Position numbers and translations under genes: made by a program
Notes under the pieces: model-generated
What the model was told of the DNA's origin: nothing
Seen by the model: only the letters and a program-made list of their open reading frames with translations
The model's database searches: none
Shown here: positions 35,861 to 44,100 of the stretch, in pieces
Numbering within the stretch: the first letter of the stretch is position 1
Layout of the letters: the number at the start of each line of letters is the position of its first letter
Source of the DNA: Oscillospiraceae bacterium
Lineage (GTDB): Bacteria; Bacillota; Clostridia; Oscillospirales; Ruminococcaceae
NCBI GenBank assembly: GCA_031280965.1
Contig: JAITFZ010000001.1
Coordinates: 27,065-91,064, forward strand
DNA length: 64,000 nucleotides
Direction of reading: 5' to 3'

Positions 35861-35908
35861 ATTATAACACAAAAACGTAAAGAAAACGCGCAGGTTCCTA
35901 TATTGTCA
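35861..35908 (-). promoter_or_regulatory. Shared sensor-gene promoter, copy 3
   Basis: On the minus strand TGACAATATAGGAACCTG plus CGCG (35887-35908) is followed 20 bp later by TGTGTTATAAT (hexamer 35861-35866). The first part overlaps the last codons and TAG stop of the upstream kinase gene, so the element was kept inside coding sequence. Confidence 0.75.
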
Positions 35909-38579
35909 CTTTCCCTAAAATTTCTACAGCTTTTTCGCAGTCAAATTCCCTAAATTCTTTTATAGCCGCTTCCAACAACGTGTTTTCGTCTTTGCCGAAG
36001 TCAAGCACTAACAGCGATTCCAATGCGGCAATACCCGCGTCATTATCATACTCGCCGGCAGCAGACAGCGCTTTTTTAACGCCTTCCCGCAGAATTGCTC
36101 TGTCGCCTGACTCTCTGTCGGCGAACGCTTTTGAGGGTAGTATCGCCGTTATTTTTTTGTACAAAGCTAATAAACTGTCCTGAAAATCCGGGAACAAATT
36201 CTCACAGGTCGCCGCATCGTCGGCTTTAGCGGCTGTTTCCAATTTGAGCGAAATATCGGACAGTTCAACCGCGCCAATGGTGGCAAGCTGGGATTTAATC
36301 GCGTGAGCTGATATTGAAAAGCCCGCAATATTTCCCGCTTCTAAAAAAGAGGACATATCAACGCACTGGGATTCAAGCGTTTTGCAAAAGATTTCCAATG
36401 TGTCGCGATACATGCGCTTATCACCCGAAAACAAGCTCAAGCCGATTTTCGCGTTAACTTCCTCAATTTTACCGATAGCTTCTATAAAATCATCATATAC
36501 CTTGTCGGCGGTATTTTTTTCGTTTCCTTTACTGCCGCCGGATTGCCGGCGAGCGGCTTCAATAACCTCATGCGGTTGTTTATCGCGGATAAACTTATTC
36601 AGAATCGAGTTTAAGTGACGCACATCTATAGGCTTGGAAATAAAACCGTCGAAGCCGCTTTGCAGGAAAATGTCCGCCTGCCCTACAAGCGCGTTTGCCG
36701 TCAGCGCTACAATGGGGTTTGTATAGCCTGAATCGCGCAGAATCTCTGTCGTTTTTATGCCGTCCATTTTCGGCATCATCTGGTCCATAAAAATAATATC
36801 GTAAACCTTACCGCTTTTAATTCTGTCAATAGCTTCAAATCCGCTCTTAACGGTGTCGATTTGCAGATTATAGGATTTCATGAGCCCTTCGGCTACATAC
36901 AGGTTCATTTCCACATCGTCAACAACTAAAACGCTTCCGTAAGGCATAGGTTCGCACATGATTTGCGCTCTTTTCCTGTTGGTCATATAATTCAGGCGGA
37001 AATGCCGCAGATTTTCAACCAGCTCCCTGCCGAGTACCTCGTTGCCCGCCATGCCCTGCGGTAACCGAATCGTAAACAGCGAACCTTTGTCCGGCTTGCT
37101 GTCCACATTGATTTCTCCCTCCATAAGCTTCACTAAACGATTCGTAATAGATAAGCCCAAGCCCGTTCCCTCGATTGTACGGCCGGATTCCTGATTAAAT
37201 CTGGAATACTCATCAAACAGCTTATTTATTTGCTCTTCAGTCATGCCCTGCCCGGTATCCCTCACGCAAAGCACAAGAGATATAAATTTACTTAACCCGT
37301 ATTCCGAATAGAGCGGATTACAAGAAACCGACAGCGTTATTTTACCGGCGTCGGTATATTTGAATGCATTTGAAAGCAGGTTGTTCAATACCTGTTTAAT
37401 GCGAAGCCCGTCGCCAATCAGCCTTGAAGGAATGTTTTCGTCGATTTCAACTTCGAATTCAATAGGCTTGTCGCCGACCCGCGCCATATTCAAATGTATG
37501 GAATCAATAATCAGATTGGCAACATCATACTCTGCCGGCATAATATCCAGCTTGCCGGCTTCAATTTTTGAGAAGTCTAATATATCGTTTATAATACCCA
37601 GCAACATATCGCACGAATTTAGTATTCTTCCAAGCCCGTCCACATGCTCATCGGGAAGGGCCTTGTTTTGCATTAAGATTTCCGTTATGCCTAAAATCGC
37701 GTTCATCGGTGTGCGTATTTCGTGGCTCATGTTTGCTAAAAAAGCGGATTTTGCACGGCTGGTCGTCCTTGCCTCTTCTAATTTTTGCCGCTCGGTTATA
37801 TCCATCACGGCGCCGGCTACTCTGATAGGTACGCCGGAGTTATCGCGCAGTGTGGTTCCGAAAGCCCGAAAAGTCCGGTAATCCCCGTTTATAAGCATCA
37901 GGCGATATTCTATATCATAGGGCGTTTTTCCGGTGCGGTCATTAATGTGCGCCGCAAAAGCGTCAAGCGTCTTTTTCTTGTCCTCGGGATGCAGTCTGCC
38001 GCTCCAACTGTGAAGCATGTTAGGGAAATCGCTTTCATCGGAAAAGCCGAGCATTTGCCGGAACTCATTTGACCATGTGAATTTATTGTTGGGGTTAATC
38101 GGGTCTGCGCTTTCAACGTCCATATCCCATAAAGCGATGTTCAGAGCATCGTTTGCAAGCTTGTATTTCATTATTTCATATTCGTTCATACGAAACTGCT
38201 CAATCAGCTTTATTTGATTCAGCACCCTTAGTTTTACAAGCGCAGGAGAAAAAGGCTTAGGTATATAATCAACGGCTCCTAAAGACAAACCCTTCTCCTC
38301 ATCGCCGACACTGCTTAAACATGTGATGAAAATAACGGGAATGTTTTGCGTTTTCTCGGATTCTTTCAGCGCGGCGATTATAGCGTAGCCGTCCATTTCG
38401 GGCATAATGATATCAAGCAGAATAACATCGGGTACATGTTTTTCCGCCGCCGCAATGGCGTTCTGCCCGCCTTTCGATGCGTAAACCGTATAGTCGGGTC
38501 TTAATATATGCGTAAGCGCCATAATATTTGAATTTTCATCATCTACAACAAGTACGCTGTTTTTCTTTGATTCATTCAT
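35898..38579 (-). CDS. REC-PAS-kinase-REC-Hpt multistep phosphorelay protein
   Basis: I start at MNESKKNS (893 residues), matching the paralogous receivers downstream; the frame runs nine codons further back. The N-terminal receiver has Asp in VILLDIIMPEMDGY. The PAS is at about 150-265 (LHPEDKKKTLDAF), the DHp MSHEIRTPMNAILGI near 300. The ATPase domain has LLSNAFKYT, DTGQGMT and GTGLGLSIT. The second receiver has IFMDQMMPKMDG. The Hpt has ISAHAIKSQLATIGA, with Ser for the usual Gly after Lys. A tail of about 65 residues is unassigned. It holds every phosphorelay step in one chain. Confidence 0.9.
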   Translation of the reverse strand: MNESKKNSVLVVDDENSNIMALTHILRPDYTVYASKGGQNAIAAAEKHVPDVILLDIIMPEMDGYAIIAALKESEKTQNIPVIFITCLSSVGDEEKGLSLGAVDYIPKPFSPALVKLRVLNQIKLIEQFRMNEYEIMKYKLANDALNIALWDMDVESADPINPNNKFTWSNEFRQMLGFSDESDFPNMLHSWSGRLHPEDKKKTLDAFAAHINDRTGKTPYDIEYRLMLINGDYRTFRAFGTTLRDNSGVPIRVAGAVMDITERQKLEEARTTSRAKSAFLANMSHEIRTPMNAILGITEILMQNKALPDEHVDGLGRILNSCDMLLGIINDILDFSKIEAGKLDIMPAEYDVANLIIDSIHLNMARVGDKPIEFEVEIDENIPSRLIGDGLRIKQVLNNLLSNAFKYTDAGKITLSVSCNPLYSEYGLSKFISLVLCVRDTGQGMTEEQINKLFDEYSRFNQESGRTIEGTGLGLSITNRLVKLMEGEINVDSKPDKGSLFTIRLPQGMAGNEVLGRELVENLRHFRLNYMTNRKRAQIMCEPMPYGSVLVVDDVEMNLYVAEGLMKSYNLQIDTVKSGFEAIDRIKSGKVYDIIFMDQMMPKMDGIKTTEILRDSGYTNPIVALTANALVGQADIFLQSGFDGFISKPIDVRHLNSILNKFIRDKQPHEVIEAARRQSGGSKGNEKNTADKVYDDFIEAIGKIEEVNAKIGLSLFSGDKRMYRDTLEIFCKTLESQCVDMSSFLEAGNIAGFSISAHAIKSQLATIGAVELSDISLKLETAAKADDAATCENLFPDFQDSLLALYKKITAILPSKAFADRESGDRAILREGVKKALSAAGEYDNDAGIAALESLLVLDFGKDENTLLEAAIKEFREFDCEKAVEILGKVTI

Positions 38580-38632
38580 GTTTTCACAAAGTCCTTTCTT
38601 CACCAACGAGGAATGAAAAACTTTTTTACACG

Positions 38633-39550
38633 TTATTCATTAATGTTTTTAAAATGACATACCCTGTTGCGCCCGTCTTCCTTTGCCTGATAAAGTCCTT
38701 TATCCGCGCCGCTGATAAATTCTTCCATCGTTCCGTCCTGCCCGTACTCCTGCGTGTTTACGCCTATGCTTACGGTCACATATGCCGCCGCTTTGTCGGG
38801 GCAGGGGATTTCCGTAGCCTGAACACATTTGCGGATTTGTTCCGCGATTTCAAGCGAACCGCTTAAACTCGTATTAGGCAACAGTACAGCGAATTCTTCT
38901 CCGCCCCAGCGTGCGGCAAAATCACCGGCACGCTTGAGTGTATGTGTTAAAGTCGCCGCGATTGTTTGAAGCGCGACGTCGCCCTGCTGATGCCCGAAAG
39001 AGTCGTTATAGTTTTTGAACTTATCAACATCTAAAAATAAAACACTGACCGGCTGTTGCTCACGCGCCGCCTTCCGCCACTCTAAATGTAACTGATTGTC
39101 AAAGCTGCGCCTGTTGGGAATCTCCGTCAACTGGTCAAGCATACTGAGCCGTTCAATTATACGCAACTGGTCAAGCATCTTTATTTGGTTTTGAATCCTC
39201 AGCTTTACGATAGAGGGACTGAAAGGTTTGGTTACGTAATCCGCAGCTCCTAAAGTCAGTCCTTTTTCCTCATCATCGGGCTTGCTTAACCCTGTGATGA
39301 AAATAACCGGAATGTTCTTCGTTTTCTCGGAATTTTTAAGCGCGGTGATTACGGCGTATCCGTCCATTTCCGGCATCATTATATCAAGCAGTATAATGTC
39401 GGGTAAATGCTTCTCTGCCGCCGCAATGGCGTTTAGTCCGTTTTTTGCCGCATAAACTTTATAGTCGGGATTTAGAATTTGCGTGAGCGCCATAATGTTT
39501 GAATTTTGGTCATCCACAACAAGTACGCTGTTTTTGCTTGGTTCACTCAT
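38633..39550 (-). CDS. Receiver-GGDEF diguanylate cyclase (1)
   Basis: This 305-residue PleD/WspR-like protein has a receiver domain (phospho-Asp in IILLDIMMPEMDGY, Lys in YVTKPFS). A GGDEF domain follows with the active motif RWGGEEF. RAGD sits five residues before it, fitting the RxxD inhibitory site for c-di-GMP. It should make c-di-GMP when phosphorylated. It lies 53 bp upstream of the REC-PAS-kinase gene and 27 bp downstream of a sister cyclase; SD GGAGA. Its receiver is nearly the same as those of the three neighbouring genes. Confidence 0.93.
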   Translation of the reverse strand: MSEPSKNSVLVVDDQNSNIMALTQILNPDYKVYAAKNGLNAIAAAEKHLPDIILLDIMMPEMDGYAVITALKNSEKTKNIPVIFITGLSKPDDEEKGLTLGAADYVTKPFSPSIVKLRIQNQIKMLDQLRIIERLSMLDQLTEIPNRRSFDNQLHLEWRKAAREQQPVSVLFLDVDKFKNYNDSFGHQQGDVALQTIAATLTHTLKRAGDFAARWGGEEFAVLLPNTSLSGSLEIAEQIRKCVQATEIPCPDKAAAYVTVSIGVNTQEYGQDGTMEEFISGADKGLYQAKEDGRNRVCHFKNINE

Positions 39551-39577
39551 GATATTCTCTCCGTCTTCTTTATTTGG

Positions 39578-40507
39578 TTATATTGAATTATGGTCTTTCT
39601 TATGAATATAACGAACTTGGTTTCCACCGTTATCCTTTGATTCATAAAGCTTTGTGTAGGCTTCTTTAATAAACTCGTCGGTTGTTGCGCCATCCCACCA
39701 CTCCTGTTGCGTATTCATGCCGATACTGACGGTCATCCTCATCGGCTCTTTGCCGGGAACGGGAATCGTCATACCCTCAACGCTTTTCCGTATAAACTCC
39801 GCCGTGTCAAGCGCATCGCTCATTTCAACATTCGGCAACAGCAAAACAAACTCTTCACCGCCCCAGCGAGCGGCAAAATCAGAAGGACGTTCAAAAGTTC
39901 CGGTTAAAATCTTAGCAATCGCCTGTAATGTAGCGTCCCCTTGCTCCTGCCCGCAGGAATCGCTGTATTTCTTAAAGCCGTCCACGTTAATGATTAAAAT
40001 GTTGAGCGGTTTATTTTTCCGAAGTGTCCGCTCCCATTCCACTTTGATTCGATGTATAAGACTGCGCCTGTTGGGCAAATCCGTTACCTGGTCGAACATA
40101 ATCAGTCTTTCAATTGTACGCAGTTGCTCTACAATTTTAATCTGATTATTGACCCTAAGCTTAACAATCGCGGAGGAAAACGGTTTGGTTATGTAATCGG
40201 CGGCGCCCAGCGACAATCCCCACGCTTCATCGCCGGTACTGTCAAGCGATGTAACAAAAATAACGGGAATATCTTTTGTTTTGTCCGAGGCTTTCAGGGC
40301 TTCAATTGTGGCATATCCGTCCATTTCCGGCATTATAACATCAAGCAGAATGATGTCGGGCGAATACTTTTCCGCCGCCGCAATAGCGCCCTGCCCACCT
40401 TTTGCTGCGTAAACCTTATAATTGGGGTTCAGGATATGTGTAAGCGCCATTATGTTTGCGTTCTCGTCATCAACAACGAGTATGCTGTTTTTCTTTGACT
40501 CACTCAT
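39578..40507 (-). CDS. Receiver-GGDEF diguanylate cyclase (2)
   Basis: This 309-residue tandem paralogue of the downstream cyclase has a receiver with IILLDVIMPEMDGY. The GGDEF domain has RWGGEEFVLLLP and an RPSD inhibitory site five residues earlier. Divergence in the catalytic half (NILIINVDGFKKYSDSCGQEQGD in place of the sister's NDSFGHQQGD) changes the usual NDxxGHxxGD stretch, with Asp to Cys/Ser and His to Glu changes. It may therefore have altered nucleotide binding or reduced activity. SD is AAGGAG. Confidence 0.9.
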   Translation of the reverse strand: MSESKKNSILVVDDENANIMALTHILNPNYKVYAAKGGQGAIAAAEKYSPDIILLDVIMPEMDGYATIEALKASDKTKDIPVIFVTSLDSTGDEAWGLSLGAADYITKPFSSAIVKLRVNNQIKIVEQLRTIERLIMFDQVTDLPNRRSLIHRIKVEWERTLRKNKPLNILIINVDGFKKYSDSCGQEQGDATLQAIAKILTGTFERPSDFAARWGGEEFVLLLPNVEMSDALDTAEFIRKSVEGMTIPVPGKEPMRMTVSIGMNTQQEWWDGATTDEFIKEAYTKLYESKDNGGNQVRYIHKKDHNSI

Positions 40508-40551
40508 AATACTTTCTCCTTTTTTGATTGCGCCCGCACCGCCCGGGCTTC

Positions 40552-41169
40552 TTATTGCCGGATATCAAGCAATTCATGTATCAGCTTCAGCAGATGCTGA
40601 GATGCCGTATCAATTTCGTTAAGGCAATCGGTTGTTTCTGCCGGTTTTTCTGTCATCATGGCGACCTGAGTCGTACCCATAATCGTTTTCATGAGCGTAA
40701 GCATTTCAATGCTCATTTTCGACAGAAACTCCATTTTCATTCTGCTGACTTTTTCGGAAAATTCTTTTTCAAGAATCAGGCGCGTTTGGTCAATGATTTT
40801 AAGTTGGTTCTGTACCCTTAATTTGACGACTTCAGAAGAAAACGGCTTGGTTATGAAGTCTGCCGCTCCTAAAGTCAATGCTTTTTCCTCGTCGTCGGCA
40901 TAGTTAAGCACCGTGACAAAAATAACGGGAATATTCTTTGTTTTCTCGGATTTTTTTAGCTCGGTGATTACAGCATATCCGTCCATTTCCGGCATCATAA
41001 TATCAAGCAGAATAATATCGGGCAGATATTTTTCTGCCGCTTTGATTGCGGATGCTCCGTCTTTTGCCGCATAAACCGTATAGTCGGCATTTAAGATATG
41101 CGTCAGCACCATAATGTTTAGATTCTCGTCATCCACAACGAGTACGCTACTTTTTTGGGGTTCATTCAT
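40552..41169 (-). CDS. Receiver fused to a histidine-less kinase dimerisation domain
   Basis: This 205-residue protein has a complete receiver (residues 1-125, Asp in IILLDIMMPEMDGY). A DHp-like helical hairpin follows, FLSKMSIEMLTLMKTIMG, where the phospho-His of SHE is Ile. The protein ends after the second helix (HELLDIRQ) with no ATPase domain. The closest DHp in the window is that of 49962-52115 ([18 protein letters not shown]). It may be a decoy that dimerises with kinases, or the surviving front of a decayed kinase. Its start overlaps the end of the 1707-residue kinase gene by 8 bp, and it has SD TGGAGAG, which favours active use. Confidence 0.85.
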   Translation of the reverse strand: MNEPQKSSVLVVDDENLNIMVLTHILNADYTVYAAKDGASAIKAAEKYLPDIILLDIMMPEMDGYAVITELKKSEKTKNIPVIFVTVLNYADDEEKALTLGAADFITKPFSSEVVKLRVQNQLKIIDQTRLILEKEFSEKVSRMKMEFLSKMSIEMLTLMKTIMGTTQVAMMTEKPAETTDCLNEIDTASQHLLKLIHELLDIRQ

Positions 41170-44100
41170 GAGTTTCTCTCCATTTCTTTTTTAATTCGGC
41201 GAGCGTTGTTGCCGCCTCTTCAAAATCATAATCTTCGATTTGCTGTGCAAGCTTACCCGCCTGCGGAATCATGCGAATTTCCTTTAAAAGGCTTACACAT
41301 TCGGGATTTATGTTTTCCAACATAGGCTCCAGTTTTTCAAACAATGCTATTGTCTGCTCGGTGTCCAACGTCTTAACCTTAGAGACATCCGCTTCATTTT
41401 CGCTAAGAAGCGGGCGAAGTTCATTGAGTACCTGCTCCAATTCGGATTCAAGAAGGTTCATTTTGTTTTCCCAAATTGAGGCGACTCCTTCTTTAAGCAG
41501 ATTTTCCACCTCTGCGGCGGCCTTTTGTAAATCGGTCTTGCCAATCATTCCCGCATTACCTTTTAAGGTGTGCGCTAATCTGTGGGCAAGCTTTGTGTCT
41601 CCTTCCTCAACTGCTTTGGCAATTTCGATGTGTATGTTTTGGTTATTCCTAACAAAATTAATCTGCATTTTCTTTCTCATCTCACTGCTGTCTTCATCTT
41701 CATCTGCGGGGTCGTTACCTATAGGCTTCAGATACTTCAATAAAACGCGCCATAATTCCTGAGATGTGAAAGGCTTTCCTAAGCAATCGGGCATTCCGTG
41801 CTTTTTATACTTTTCGATTTCGCTGGTCATTATATTTGCCGTCATCGCAACAATGGGCGTACCCGTATCCAGCGCTATTATTTTTGACGCGGCCTCCATT
41901 CCGTCCATAACAGGCATGAACATATCCATGAAAATCAAGTCGAAAGGTTTATGTCCTCTGTTCTTGCGCTCCTGAACGATTTCCACTCCTGCTTTCCCGT
42001 TATCCGCCACCTCGGTTCTGATGCCTACACGCGCAAGATGTTCGCAAATTACATCCTGATTCATAGGGTTGTCATCGCAAATCAGAATAAAATTGTCAAA
42101 ATATGGTTTTTTAAGAAGGATAAAGTCTTCACGGGCAGACAGCTCTTCTTTGGATTCGATAGTTTCAAACGCTATTTCAAAACTGAATTTACTGCCGACG
42201 CCGAGCGAGCTTTCCGCCGACAGTTGTCCGCCCATTAGCTCAACAATGTTTTTGGTGATTGCAAGCCCGAGCCCGCTTCCGCCGTAATTACGCGTCGTAC
42301 TGGAATCTGCCTGAATAAAAGGCTCGAAGATTTTGTCAATCTGCTCGGGGCTCATGCCTATGCCCTCGTCTTTTACTTCAAAGTACAGAAGCGCGTCCCC
42401 GTTATCCAAGCTCCTTACCGTCGAAGAAAATTTAATAATTCCGGTGTTTGTAAATTTCACGGCATTGGAAAGAAGGTTCATTAACGCCTGATAAAGCCTT
42501 ACCGGGTCACCTATTAACTTTTTGCCGATTAGCGGTTCTGCGTAAACTCTAAGGTCTAAGCCTTTCTCCTTAACGGTAGGCAGGGCAACAGACTGACAGC
42601 GCGCAAAAACATCCTGCAAATTGAACGGGGTAAGCTCTAATTCCATTTTACCCGCTTCTATTTTTGAAATGTCAAGAATGTCGTTTATAATCCTGAGCAG
42701 CCATTCCGTGCTATCCTTTATTTTATCTAAGTAGTCCTTGGTTAAAGGGTTCGCGACAGTATCAAGTGCAAGCTCCGTAAAACCTAAAATGCTGTTCATA
42801 GGGGTGCGGATTTCATGGCTCATGGTCGCCAAAAAGTCGGATTTTGCATGATTGGCAAGCTTGGCGGCTTCCCACGCTTCGCGCCGCTCGGTGCCGGAGA
42901 TTGCAAGCGCCATTAAGTCGGCAAGGGAAGAGGCGAAGTTTTGCTCCTCTATTTTCCATACGCGCATTTCGGGATATGCTTCGGAATAATCCTGTTCAAT
43001 GCAAATGGCTCCGACCAATTTCCCGCCGATTCGTATGGGAACGTCCATTATGGCGCATAAGCCGGGAGCATAATCATCCACAATATCAGCCCAAATATCG
43101 GACGTTCGTACATTATCGGTGACAATCAGGCGCTCGGTTTCAAATTTCTTCAGGTATTTTTCACTGTTTGATAAATCAAAGTCTTCCTGAACGGTATATC
43201 TGCCGTCAAGACATTCATAGCAAGCAATGCTTTTGAGTACGTCCCCCTCTTCCGATATGCCCCAAACCCCAACGCGGCTGACATCTAAAACAACACAACC
43301 CTCCCGCGCCACCATGTTGGCGGCATCTTTCAAAATGCCGGCAGAAATAGTCGGCGATTTTGTAATCTTGGCTAATTCGCCGCTCATTTTATTAGCGTAC
43401 TCATAATTAAGCGTCATCTGCTTTTTCGCGATTTCAGAAGCTTCTAATTTTCGTCTTTCGGTGACATCGGTATAATAACCCTCAATCAAATGCGGCGTTC
43501 CGTCAGGGTTCTTCTCAATTACACGACTGCGCTCCCAAACCCACTTTTCTTCTCCGTCCCGCGTCTTGATTTGATAAATGGTTTCATACGGCAGGCCTTT
43601 GAGGAGTGTGGTTTCAATTAAATTTTCCACATGCTTGACTTCTTCAAAATTCGCCAATGATAAATATGTAACCGAGCTTTTGCCGATAAGCTCCTCCGGC
43701 TTATATCCGATAAGCTCCGTACTGCCGTTGCTGACGAAAGTATATGTATATTCGGGCGGGTCGCAAAGATGCTGAAACACCATGCCGGGCAGATTGTTTA
43801 TGATTGCTTCAATCCTTGCCGTCATTCGTTTTTGCTCCCGTAAATCCTGCACGGAGGCTAAAATAACGTCATCGCCTTTATAATTTATACGCACGAACGT
43901 AATCAGCGCCGGCAACGATGCGCCGTCTACCGTTTGATACATCGCTTCAAAAGTACATCTGCCCGTTTCAAAAGCTTTTTCCGCATACAGGCGCACCATT
44001 GCAAAAGAGTCCTGTCCGTCCGGCTGTTCTTTCGGCAGCATATTAAAATAGTTATCAAAAAATTCCTGCTTGCTGTTTACCCCGGCGAGCTTTAACGCTT

